From: Chrysopilus asiliformis
Lineage: Eukaryota > Arthropoda > Insecta > Diptera > Rhagionidae
NCBI GenBank assembly: GCA_964034945.1
Contig: OZ035962.1
Coordinates: 27,029,530-27,093,529 of the forward strand
Direction: 5' to 3'
Length of the DNA stretch: 64,000 nucleotides
Part shown: in pieces, positions 32,900-44,010 of the stretch
How the letters are laid out: each line of letters starts with the position of its first letter
How positions within the stretch are numbered: the stretch's first letter is position 1
The notes under the pieces: model-generated
Told to the model about the DNA's origin: nothing
Databases searched by the model: none
What the model saw: only the letters and a program-made list of their open reading frames with translations
Position numbers and translations under genes: made by a program

Positions 32900-33315
32900 A
32901 TTTTTACTTTCTTATACGAAGTATAATAAGGTATTGTAATCATGAAATATTTCGGCCTCTGAATTTTACTTAAAAAACATTTCCCGAGTACTCCTAAGTC
33001 GATTGGAGCATTATTACCAAAATTTTAAAAGGTAAAAAAAAAAGATTTTTGTGAATTGCTTGTAAACTAACCGTTTTTCGAAAAAAACTGATAAAGGAAA
33101 GATTAAGGATACTAAAATTCTCTACGTTTTTTCCTTTTACTTTAAATCGATATCTTGTATACCATTATCGAGATATTTCAGATTTTATCAAATAAAAATT
33201 CATATTTTTGTATAAACTAAAATTTCATTTAAAATTTTATAGTGTTAATTGCGCGAGAAAGTAGATTTTGTATGAGAAAGTCATGTGCTACTCACATCAG
33301 GTATTTTCTTTACAA
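32900..33315 (+). repeat. Unclassified repeat family R1, copy 3
   Basis: It begins TTTTTACTTTCTTATACGAA, then GTATAATAAGGTATTGTAATC, ATTTCGGCCTCTGAATTTTAC and TCCTAAGTCGATTGGAG. It ends with GTAGATTTTGTATGAGAAAG and TCATGTGCTACTCACATC. Both outer blocks match copy 2. No coding capacity or terminal inverted repeats. Confidence 0.6.
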
Positions 33316-35180
33316 AAGGCAGAAGGCCAGTAAAATCTACCACAAAAAATTTCATTTTAATGGCAAAAGTTTCATGATGTGAAGGTCATTATAGCAAAAT
33401 GTAGGATAATTCACCAACGTGTGCTATACAGTTTATAGCGTGTAGTTTTACAAATAATTAAAAGTTTAATGTGTGCAGAAATCTACTTGAAAGCCGGTCT
33501 AATAGACCAAATAGTATACGATTTTCTTAGCAAATTTACACCACCCACGAGCCGCTCATAATGTTCGTTTATTATTATTAATATTGTTTGTTATTGTAAT
33601 TTGCAATTCAAGATTTTAACTATAGGTCGAACAAAAACAGCAAATTTTTCAATATTTTCGATATTTTTTCTGTGTATCCTAACATACACGTGGACGCATA
33701 CATCTATCACAGTTAGATACTAGATTTAAACTTTTTCCAAGAATTTTTGTGGATGTTTTTTCGTGAGTTTTTTTCGAAATTGGCCGACTTGATTGAATGA
33801 AATAATACCAAATGATGTTTATGTGAAGTGATGAACCATTTTTTTTCAGAATTTCGATTTTCGCTTAAGCTTTTTACATGAAAAAACGCAAACATTTGTA
33901 ATTAAAGTGCACATCGATGGATCTAAAAATAGAGAAAAGCGAATAAACCAAACTCAACCGAGCATTAGACAGACAAGTCATCCATCTATCTATCGTTGTA
34001 TCAAAACCTAGAGCAACAGCAAAAAAAAAACGAACCAAGGTAAATGTAGTGAAAATGTTGCTTTTCACCTTTACATGTACATAGATCGGTATAAAAACAA
34101 GACACGGGGTTGAAGTTGTTATGGGGGGAAAAACACATGGAAAAGTTGGTTGTTAACTTTGGTAGTTAGTACAGATGGATGGTTGGCATACGTTGGGGAA
34201 TTCTCTGCATGGCTTCTCGTATGCATGGACTTTCAACAACCCTCAATAAATTTCGATGTGTTGGTGGTTTTGGGATCCTTATAGAACTTCAGATGCAGAA
34301 CGTTTGTATATCGTGGAAAAATTGTTTTCCCAACGACATTTATTTTACTGAACTGCCGTCGAGTCGAGAAAAAGTTTATTTGAATGTTGGGGCCCGGTTT
34401 TTCCCTCGTACGAATGTTGAACTCTGCTAATGGTTAGGGAAATTCACATCCCTGGTGTTATTAAGGTAAGTTTACTTTCCGTACATTTTCCATGTATTTT
34501 CTTCCAAATACATATCCGATGTAAAAAAAATACTTGTTCAACTTAAAAGAACTCCCCACCGTAAATATAATTTTATCCACAACTACACACAAGAGATATT
34601 TTCATTCCAAACAAGTATTTTTCTCTACGTCAAATATGTGTTTTTTTTATCGTGTCTCCGGAGAATTAAAGTCCTTTCTAGTTCAGTTTTCCATTTAGCC
34701 AATTTTGATGGTCCTTTTTTACTTTATTCCATGTTGCAAAAAAGTGTGGAGCTCTTTGTAAAACTTCAAGTCAGGTAATCGCACAAAATGAAATCTTCGT
34801 TATAAACATGCGAAGGGATTATAAAATCATTAAACCGATGATTTTTATATGGAAAAGTCTTATGTCTGAGTCTCGGGGGGCTGAATGTGAAATAAGAGCA
34901 TTTTTGTGGAAATTTCAAATGAAATGCTGAAGAAAATCTTCTTAAAATGATGTATTATCATTGATTAGTATTGAAGTAATGCTTTCTTCATGTATTTATT
35001 TGCCAGTGAAAAGCCTGGTAATTTTTTTTGTCCTTGTAGTCAAGTTTTCTTGTTCTTTTTCTGCGGAGTAGTACTTTTTTTTATTTTATATTGAAAAAAA
35101 CATTTTGTTACATTTTAGTATGTAGCGGAATTTATGATCAATCAAATGTACAAATCTTATAAGAATACAATTCTTAATTT
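33316..35180. other. Non-coding DNA with a weak gene-start candidate
   Basis: A TATAAAA is at 34091-34097. An ATG at 34430 opens 12 codons (MVREIHIPGVIK) ending exactly at AAG/GTAAGT (donor at 34466). These could form a first exon, but there is no further support. Otherwise the DNA is AT-rich. Confidence 0.25.
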
Positions 35181-35229
35181 CATTAAAAATGTAGAATTGA
35201 ATTCATTAAAAAATGTAGAATTGAATTCT
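35181..35229. repeat. 23/24-bp direct tandem duplication
   Basis: ATTAAAAATGTAGAATTGAA-TTC occurs twice head to tail with one extra A in the second copy. Confidence 0.8.
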
Positions 35230-35560
35230 GCTGGGCAAAAGTCCTAATCCGAGGAGCAATTGGAAATTTTACTTTAGAAGTGAAGCTTAAGATTTTCTAT
35301 GGAGTTCTAAAATACGTATTGATAGGAAAATTTCATCGCAAATTGACATTTCAGAAGAATTTTCTTCTCTGCTACCGCACCTATAGTATTACATAAATTG
35401 TAATCTATGAATTTAGTCGCAACATTTGGAAGGTTTTGCTAGACCGATGACGCCAGTAACATGAAGCGCTGCTCTTTTTGGGTCAAGCAAGTTAAGTTTT
35501 TGGGTGAAGCAAATTAAATTGATTTCAAATGATAGTGTGTTGCATTTAGAGATCAAAAAA

Positions 35561-35585
35561 CTGCGCCGCAGGCGAAATTTTCTAG
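35561..35585 (-). repeat. Dispersed GC-core motif, site 4 (inverted)
   Basis: CTGCGCCGCAGGCGAAATTT then TC, an inverted match to site 1. TCAAGCAAGTTAAGTTTTTG and GTGAAGCAAATTAAATT lie just upstream as diverged direct repeats. Confidence 0.6.
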
Positions 35586-35884
35586 ATTCTAAGGTCAAAT
35601 ATACCCTGAAATTGATCTAACAGTTGCCAGAGAAGTGTGTCTCTACATTTTGTCTTTGTGAGGTTTGAAATTGACTCACCGTATTTCCAAATATCGCCGA
35701 AGCACCGCCTAATCCTTAGAAAAATGACACTCCAGGTATGCGCCTTTATTCATCGAACCCTCTCCGCCCGCCCCTGTTTATGCCGTTTTATTGCGCCATT
35801 CTGTTAAGGTCTTAAAAAAATATTTGCTGAGAGTCAAACGATTTTCTTTACAAAAATTGATTTATAAAGTCTGAGAAATGTTAG

Positions 35885-35935
35885 TGACTGTTCATAAAAT
35901 ACGTCACACTAATTTCAGGCGTTTCAGACCCCATG
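35885..35935 (+). mobile_element. GTCAC-type MITE, left-end fragment
   Basis: TGACTGTTCATAAAATACGT, then CACACTAATTTCAGGCG, matches the family terminus well. A second fragment, TTCATAAAATACATCACTTT, follows at about 36037 in the same orientation. No right end is seen. Confidence 0.45.
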
Positions 35936-36059
35936 ACTTGTCTGTTCAATGCTCGGTTGATCTAGAGCAAAGAAGAGATTTTTTCTTATATTAATTGCAG
36001 CCAGCTTCACATCTCTCGAAATTAACTGCAATATTTTTCATAAAATACATCACTTTTAA

Positions 36060-37823
36060 CAACCACATTCCCAAGTAGCATAAGAAGTATTAAAGTGGTC
36101 GTTATGCCTAAAATTCGATACAATTTCTTGTTTTTATGGTCGCAACCGCCATCTTTACGACCTCTTACGTTGATTGGGTTATTTATACTGCTTTCAATTT
36201 TGCTACATAAAATTTTAAGATATTGTAGAATCTCGACTTACTTTGATTCTTATGGCAAATGGTTAAAGTTCAAAGTGAAGTTAGATGACTTCTTAAATTT
36301 TCCACTGCTCTCGATGATGCACTTGATAGTTCATGGTACGGTAATTGGTATGGATAACGTTGTTCTATATAGCTCTGCATAGCTCCAGAACATCAAAACA
36401 AACACACCTAATAATAATTCAATATATTTTTAAAATCGACTAAGCAAGCATCAAAATAATGTAAATATTTTAATGTCGATTCATAAAAACGTCCGTCTAT
36501 ATTTTATGTTGTTGTTTTTTCTTCACAAATTTAAATAATTTCTGTTGATGAAAAGAAAAAAACCACCAACAAAAGATATTCTGGATAATAAATTTAAATT
36601 TCCCTTTCATTTTTTTAATATGGCGAATTTAAAAATCCCTTTGTGTAAACATTTCATTAATTTTGATTTCTCTTTTTTTGCAGGTAAATATTTTCTCCAT
36701 CGAATCTGCCAACCTCTGTAAAAAATAATGTAAGTGAAACCATTAGCATAACATAAAAATGCTTGGGGTAAAAAGTATCAAAAAAATATTTCGGGCTCTC
36801 CATTGCCCCATCAAAGCATTTAAGGAACAGAGCATACCAGATGACGTATAATGTCCATAATTTTTCGACATGTCTATGGAATTTTAAAAATTCTCATCAG
36901 CTACCCTTGTCACAAACACGTGTGTGTGGTGGTAGGATAAGATTGGGATTAGCGGAATGGTACGATGACGGCTAATGGGGGTAGTTAAAGGAAAAACACA
37001 AAGACGAACAAAAGGGCGGTTTCAAAGTCATCAGCCCATAAACCAAAAGTGATTTGTCGAATTACAAAATCACTGAGCATTACTTGTAAACCTTTTTCTC
37101 AAATCCAATAGACATGCGAAGTTTTGTTAGCACACACATTATGTGATGCCCTAAAATGACATCAGATGAGACGAGATGAAAGGATGGTATGATGATGATA
37201 GGAAATAAGGATCCTTACAACGCTTACTTATGAGGATTCTGTATATGCGTCATTTATACCCCTGGTACCCTTGCTATGTGCGTATCTTGAAATTCCTCAC
37301 CCATCCAGACGCAAAAGATGGGGTTGATATATGAGACCATCATCAGGAATTTCGCTCGCTTGGAGGTATTTCAGTTGGAAAAGCTTCCTTAGGATTGCTG
37401 TGTCTACCCCGTAAATGATTTTGCTGTATCTGCGAAAATACCTTCAGTGTAGTGGTGACGGAGCATATACCCAAACATCGCTTGTGTAAAACTCCTCGGG
37501 TGCTTTCCCGCAAATATCCGTCTCTAATTAAATTTTACCCGAATTGAAACATGACAAAAAGCTCTAATCCCCCATTATGGTGTGTTTCTCTCATATAAAT
37601 TTATAGGGGGAGTGTGAAATTTCGGGTCACTAATTGGTTGTTGAGTTTTTATCTAAATTGTGGATCAGTAGATAAGAATTTTTTCGGACAATAATTTGAA
37701 AAGAACACTCATTCAGGTGTTTTTGGTCAAAAATTGAATTATGACCATTGACAGACATTTTTTTGCAAAATTCGAAAATTGGTCTTTATTAATAAATTTA
37801 AACCTAGAAATATTATCTGTTTT
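36060..37823. other. Non-coding DNA with a possible short exon
   Basis: A strong acceptor (TTTCTCTTTTTTTGCAG) at 36683 and a donor-like AAT/GTAAGTG at 36730 enclose 46 bases (36684-36729). One frame reads VNIFSIESANLCKK and then a stop, so it would have to be a terminal or non-coding exon. Otherwise no gene is seen. Confidence 0.25.
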
Positions 37824-37972
37824 AAGTCCAATTCAGACTAACTATTCCGATTACGATTGAAGCTTCTCGACGAATGAGATCAAAGCTTTCAGCGATAGGG
37901 ACATGAAAGCTGTGATCTCATTGGTCGAGGAAGCTCAATCGTAGTCGCAATTGTTAGTCTGAATTGGGCTTT
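37824..37972. mobile_element. Foldback (palindromic) element with about 68-bp arms
   Basis: The left arm runs from AAGTCCAATTCAGACTAAC to GATCAAAGCTTTCA (37824-37891). The right arm (37904-37972) is its reverse complement at roughly 90% identity, with a few mismatches and two single-base indels. The loop is 12 bases (GCGATAGGGACA). Transcripts would form a long hairpin able to feed small-RNA pathways. A TTAAG/CTTTA context flanks it; no clear target duplication. Confidence 0.8.
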
Positions 37973-38105
37973 AGTTTTTAGTTATCTATTATTAAAACTA
38001 GATTTCAAAAACTTCCGGTGGTTTTTCGGGTGTCTACGAACACACAAAAAAAAATTAAAGGGAGATTGGGGGGGTTGAAAGACAACCCCTTAGGAAAATT
38101 AAGTC

Positions 38106-38222
38106 ATGGTTGAGGAGGAGAAATGAGGATTGAGGAGGGGAAATGAGGATTGAAAATTATAAGTTTTAAATTTATCTCTAGCTTCCACAAAATCTGGCTG
38201 TATCTCTGGTTTCCACAAAAAA
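38106..38222. repeat. Two adjacent short direct duplications
   Basis: TTGAGGAGGRGAAATGAGGA is duplicated at about 38111-38150, and a phrase TCTCTAGCTTCCACAAAA/TCTCTGGTTTCCACAAAA occurs at about 38174-38221. Simple sequence evolution is likely. Confidence 0.65.
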
Positions 38223-38230
38223 AGTTTTGT

Positions 38231-41200
38231 TCTTACCTATAGCTCTTTGGTGTGAAGAATTTTAGGTGTCACAGAGAAAGTTTGGTTCTAGGTGGGAAAA
38301 TAATTTTTATGATGGGATTAAAACTTGAAAACTTGTTCATCTGCTAGAAAAAAGTTTTTCTTATCAAAAGCAAAACCTGCTTCTATAACTTCGTCTCAAT
38401 CAGACATAAGTTGCTATTATTTTTTTCATGGCCTACCATTGAATGTCCCAAAGAGACTGCACATGTCGGAACTTTTTTGATATATTGGGCAACAATTCTC
38501 GGAAAAAAAAATGTCTGCAAGTGTCATTTTAATGGCCGGCCAGGAAAAAAATCGCAGTTTCTGTCTAAACGAGATCTAAAATATAAAGCGATATTTCGTT
38601 ACATCATTAAAATGGACAGCAAAAATTCCACAATTTTTGAAACTTTATGGCGTTTATGCTATTGTTGTAGGGATTTCCCTATACCTTACACGTACGCACG
38701 CACAACGATTCGCATAAATTCCGAAGGGATCTTTCAGCACCGATGAAGGCATGAGCCCTAGACGGAACACAATGAGCGGAAGTTCCAGGCATTTTGACAG
38801 ATTAATATGGTGCCTCCCATCTGTCATATATATATAGGGTCGATGTAGTATTTTGATATAAATGTATAATTTCATCCGTGCAACATTTATGCGGCGTAAA
38901 ATTTAAGTCTCTTAGAGTGTGTTTGTGCCTGTGTCACCGCAAAAAGGAAGAAAACTCTCAAACCTGATGATGATACAAAGTAGAATCGATACACTTGTCG
39001 AGGGACTGTGATGAACACAATGGCACCTCTGAAATTTTCATTGTGTGCTTGTAGTGGTACCTATTTATCTATTTTAGACATACCTTGAATATCTATATAT
39101 TCTCGTAAATGCCAGTTCTACCTGGATGAATTTTTGGATGTCTCGTAGAATCATTTTGTATCTTAAAATCTGTATTTTTGTAGAATATCGAGGTTTTGGA
39201 CACGACGGTGACGGTGACGTTGACTCTAGAGAATTTTTTCATTCGTCAACAATACAACGGTTAAGAGTGTGTCTTCCATGGGAACTGAAAGTAATTTTCC
39301 TGTTTTAAAAGAATTTTCAGTTTTAGTCAGTTAGAAAGTAATTCGAAATTTATGAAAAGTTTTAGCGTTTAATATTTCATATGTTGTAATTGGGCTTTGA
39401 AATGTGAGACGATTTCTTGAAGAAAAAGTTTTCTAATTGAAATAAGTTTGATACTGGAAAACGATAAGTACTTTAGGTATACAAAAAAAAACTTTTTTTT
39501 AGTCACCCAAAATTTTGATTGGGTCATGACGATTTTGTTTTTCGGACAATAATCAATAACGTAGTTTGCATTATTAAAAGCTTTTATTTAGTTTGCTTTT
39601 TGTCTGTTTGTCAGGGATTACTTTCTAATTCCGTTGTTGAAGAGGGGGAATAAATAGTCCAATTTTCTAACAACAGTCTAACACTAACAAAAGTATCAAT
39701 ATTCAATCAGTAGTTTCAGGGGTAGCAGAAGAAGGGGTTCGAATCATGCAAGAGCAAGTATTTTGAGTCGGCGAAAATTTTCCTCTGGGGTCGGCCTGCG
39801 GAACACTGAAAACCGTATCAAAATCTATTTAGGAGTTTATGAGATAACAGGAGAGGGGGTTGGCATATAGCGGGAAAATTGGTCTTGGTGAACCACGTGT
39901 CCAATGCTGAAAATCGTATCCAGATCCCTTCAGCAATTTTTTTTGTGGAAGACATATTTCAAAATTTCAACTTAATCAGTCGAGGCGTTTTCAAGTTGGA
40001 GTTTTTGAAAGGGAGTTTCATTAGTCTTGACTTTTGGGCGGAAAATTTCGCTTTGTTCTGCACGCTTGCTCCTCGCTTTCCTCCAAGATACATTTTAAGG
40101 AAGGGCAGGAGGCAGAGAGGCGTGGGGGGGGGGTCAAAAAATGTGAAGAGGGGGAAGGGAGAATTTTTCACGGTGAAATATAATCGTGACGTTTTTTTTA
40201 AATTCGTGGTAACTCCTTTAATCCACATTAAAATTGAAACAAATGTAATTATCGCGTATTCATACAAATTATCAATAAATACAGCAATTATACCCATGCG
40301 TAAACGTAAGACCTTGTGAGGTCAGATCTCAATGAGAATCGAAATGATCAATTAAATTAGCTGAAGCGTGACTGTCACATGAATTCGTTACGCTTTTATA
40401 AGCAAACCGCAGTGAACAATCGTCGCAGTACGTCAAAACCCTATTAAGCTTGATCAAAAATGCCTTTTGATGATCGTCGCCAATTTCTTAGCTGTTTCTT
40501 ATTTGTCTCCAGCATATATGCCTGCGAATACCTATATTAGATGATCGCATTGCCGAGCCGAGTGTTTTAGACGACACACTTTTCAATATGCGCCACAATA
40601 TATAATAAACGAACTGCAGACGATTTTATTGTCAATAATCATGGATGAAAGTCGACAAGACTTGTCAACAGGTTTTGATGTTCCAGTCGTGAAATTTAAA
40701 TTTACTAAAAGATGAATTTCTACGCGGGGAAATGGGAGCGGCATTGCTGCCCCTCCATGAATCACGTCAAATGTCAAACCTCTGTGACACTCAAATCAGC
40801 AACTGGGCACATAATTCAATTGTCGTGTCTTAAAGTCGAGGCCATTGGTGGCCTGGGGGGAGCATTCTGTGGAGTCCCGATATTGACTTTTGCGGATGAA
40901 CTTCTTCGGTATCCACCATCCGGTCTTTTGATATAAAAATATGGAGACAAGAGAAAAAGTTCAAAACATGACCTGAATCTTTAATGGAAAATGTCAATGG
41001 ATATTCTAAAAGCGAGATGAAGCCTCACCCCCGGCTCCTTTATTGTGTTTCGATATACTTAACAAAAGGTTATTCAATATACATGTACCTGCACGCGTTT
41101 TTGGGATCAAAAAGTTTCCAAACTTTTTTTCCCCAAATAAATGTCCGGAGTTATGAAAGTGATGGAGTGGCGAAGGGGAAAGCGGCATTAACTAAAACGG

Positions 41201-41540
41201 ATATAGAGTGTCTATACCTTTTATGCCTTAAAGCGAAATTGATATCATATCAAAGGTTGTTGTCGAACTAAAGAGAATGAAAAAAAAAACGAAATGTCGA
41301 CATTATGAAATATTCAATTTAAGGGGAGTCGGAAAACACTTTGAAAAATATTCTTCCAGGAAGTTGTGAGTTTTGATGAAATTTCAACGAACTTTTTTTA
41401 GATTTAATATTTTCCATGGTCACCCGACGTCCCGGATTTAGGGCTGTTGTTCCGGTGTGCCCTAAACCAAACTGGTGCTATATTTTAAAGAACGATGTAA
41501 AACATACACTACTTTAGTTGGGGGTTGCTGTAAAATACAG
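38231..41540. other. Non-coding DNA, partly GC-richer
   Basis: No gene is supported. 39720-39930 holds diverged duplicated phrases (GAACACTGAAAACCGTATC / CCAATGCTGAAAATCGTATC) and looks like old repeat. A G9-10 run is near 40125-40135. The stretch 40350-40930 is less AT-rich and includes E-box-like and TCAATAATCATGG sites, so a regulatory element is conceivable. The long ORFs at 39879-40319 and its antisense are unconvincing. Confidence 0.35.
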
Positions 41541-41564
41541 TTGTTGCCTGTGGCGCATATTTTT
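41541..41564 (+). repeat. Dispersed GC-core motif, site 5
   Basis: TTGTTGCCTGTGGCGCATAT followed by TTTTC. Diverged at two positions from site 1. Confidence 0.45.
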
Positions 41565-41730
41565 CAACGAATATTTACCCCACTGTACATATATGTCAAA
41601 AATGGTGCCTTTTGATAACATTTTTAAAGCTTCATTGGCATTGATTTATAAAACGAGAAAAAGCACGAAAAATTATTTCATTTTGTCTGTCTTGGGGTTG
41701 TAGAATTTTTGATTGAAATCGTTGCGTTGC

Positions 41731-41756
41731 GTTCTGTTTCGCCTGCGGTAAATATT
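41731..41756 (+). repeat. Dispersed GC-core motif, site 6
   Basis: GTTCTGTTTCGCCTGCGGTA then AATATT. The right half of the core (CGC) is changed. It lies 190 bp from site 5 in the same orientation. Confidence 0.4.
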
Positions 41757-41819
41757 TATGGATTTTTTTAATTTGCGGATTTGATTTCTTGGTTTTGGTC
41801 CAAGTCATGGTTTGTTTTT

Positions 41820-42040
41820 AAAGGGATTGAGCTAGAGGGCTGAAATTTTGTACAAATTCGCTTCTTATCAAAAGTGAGGCAAGATTCTTGAATGGTCATA
41901 ATCGCACTACTCTTTTCTCCCTTCCCCATAACCCACAAATAGTTTGTTATGTTCTCGAAAACGGCGTGTCGTATCGAAAAATGTATATGACTTTACATTA
42001 CCCTTCCATACATCAAAATCCAATCGGATCACTCCTTTCC
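41820..42040. repeat. Diverged dispersed repeat (CCATACATCAAAATCCAATCG type)
   Basis: It contains GATTGAGCTAGAGGGCTGAA, TGTTCTCGAAAACGGCGTGT and CCATACATCAAAATCCAATC. These are shared in part with 24780-25030 and, inverted, with 31112-31137. The class is unknown. Confidence 0.4.
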
Positions 42041-43924
42041 CCTTTTCCAATGCAAATGGATTTTTTTTAAACAAACATTTTGTCTGTCTATAGAGTATTT
42101 GACGATTGGCTCCTGGCAATTGTAGCTTTTCTTATGTGGGGGAGGAGCGCTTCAGTATTTTATATGTGAGGAACATTATTTTTTAAATTTATCCAATGAA
42201 AATAGTGAATTCCTAATTAATTTCTCTAAATAAAAATTCTATTTCCGTAAATTCTTTATCTATTTTTAGTAAAGAGTCATCGTTCCATACGCACAGCATG
42301 ATAAATCGCGAAACATTAGTAATTTCATATTATCGCTTATTAATTCAGGACAGTATTTTGTGTCGTCTGGTGTAGGAAACACCCCAAATGGGAAATTTTT
42401 GTGAAGAAAGTCTTTTCATATTGATCCAAAGCGTTTTACGTTGTCTCAATATTCCAAGAAAAGACATATCTAGCATACGTAATGTTTCAAGGATCGCGTT
42501 ATTAAGAGTCTTAACTCTTTTGAAACTGTCAAATTTTGCCATTTCCAGTTCATCAACTTTGCTCATAAAATGTTTTTTCCACGTAGTTTTTATGTGGGCG
42601 AATTTTGTTTTATTCTTGTTGATTCACCTAATTTTGTTATATGAAACCCGACCAGCATGGACGAGAAAAACAGCAGATCGAATTTATAGACTGATATTTT
42701 TTTCATTTTTACAAAACTGATTATTCCACCATTATGTTTACATGGAAAATTGTCTACAAATGTTACTGTATCTCTTTTTTTATACTCGTATATCGGATTA
42801 CAAAGTATTGCGAAAATTTTCCGTATCTGTTACTCTTGCCTCCAGCTTTTTCATCCCGCCATCTGTTTATTTGTTTCGTCGTCCTTCGTATGGTAGTTGT
42901 TGAAGCACGCCAACGGCTCATTAGGCAAATGGTATGTTGTTTTGTGCCAGCCAAAAATCACATGGAGAAAATGGTTTTCCCAGCTGGTATCGCACGTACT
43001 TTGAGCTTTCAAAATCGTCCTTCAACATTAAACCATTATACCAAGTGTAAACTGAACTGTAAGCTTTAGTTTTCCTCGATTTTTCGTGAAAAACTCAAGT
43101 CAAAGGCCTCATTTTGACGTGCATTTAACATTTCATAGTTGTTGTTGTATTTCTGTTTAAGATAAAGACCCCACAAATAGCAACTCGTAAGTACTTTTAG
43201 TTTAGAAAGTGGTTTACGCATTTTTTATGTTGTTCAAGAAAACATAACGACAATAAATCATGTGTCAAGCTTTTGTCATCCCCACTGGCATATTTTATTA
43301 ACATTTTTCCGACTTTATGCTAATTGTTTAGCATAAGTTGATACTGTATTTTGCCACTGTTCCCAACTCATCGGCTTAAACTTTGTAGCACCTCGTTTTT
43401 GTCTATTAATGGTCGCCTATCGTTGAGTTCATGTAGGTAGAAAAACATTAAACAAGGAAAATTAATGGGAAAATTGAATCGAGCGTTAAGAGGCGAATTC
43501 TGAGTATGTACGACACATTCAGAACGATTGATTAGAATGATAAAATATTTTCCCCATGTGTATCTGTCCAGGTAGGAAAATGTTCCACCTTCGGTGGGAT
43601 ACAATCACCACGGGCAGGTGTAAAACTGACACTTGAATGTGGCACAATGATTTTTATTAGGTGTGCATATGACGTATTAAATTGTTGTCATTTCAGTAGA
43701 ACAATAGCGACGAATGTATCTAATAAATGAAGTTATTATTCATGAAAAGAGGGTCTGCTATGATTTATTTTGACATTATTTCTTGCTGTTTTGATCAACT
43801 GAATTTTATTGCCTTACATTTTCGATGAAAGTCTATAATTAATGTGTTTTTATTGATTTTTACATAAAATAAATTCTTTTGACTTCAAAAAAAAATTCTT
43901 TCGGATGAAGAATCTTTAAAAGAT
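42041..43924. other. AT-rich non-coding DNA
   Basis: No gene is supported. A 73-codon minus-strand frame (42345-42566, starting MSKVDELEMAKFDSFKRVKT) has a protein-like composition but no recognisable motif, and lies opposite another chance frame. Confidence 0.35.
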
Positions 43925-44010
43925 TTGACTTGGACAGGTAGGCAGACAGACAGACTTACACGAAAGCAAGCTAAATAAAAGCTGTGAAAAAGAAGCTTTT
44001 TAAGCTGAAA
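43925..44010 (+). repeat. Dispersed repeat with GCAAGCTAAATAAAAGC tail, copy 1
   Basis: GGACAGGTAGGCAGACAGAC, then CACGAAAGCAAGCTAAATAAAAG and an AAGAAGCTTTTTAAG end, resembles 49565-49640 (GGACAGGCAAACAAGCATGC, TAAATGAAAGC). It again links GACAGAC text with a repeat body. Confidence 0.4.

Noticed and set aside
39730..39760. GGTTCGAATC resembling a tRNA T-arm
   Set aside because: No A-box, acceptor stem or cloverleaf could be built around it.
39879..40319. 146-codon frame, and a 112-codon frame opposite it
   Set aside because: It starts only at TTG, runs through a poly-G tract giving Gly-Gly-Gly, has no motif or splice support, and is matched by an equally long antisense frame.
42345..42720. 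ORFs on opposite strands (110 and 73 codons)
   Set aside because: The minus-strand peptide looks protein-like but has no motif, splice or poly(A) context; lengths are within chance for this composition.
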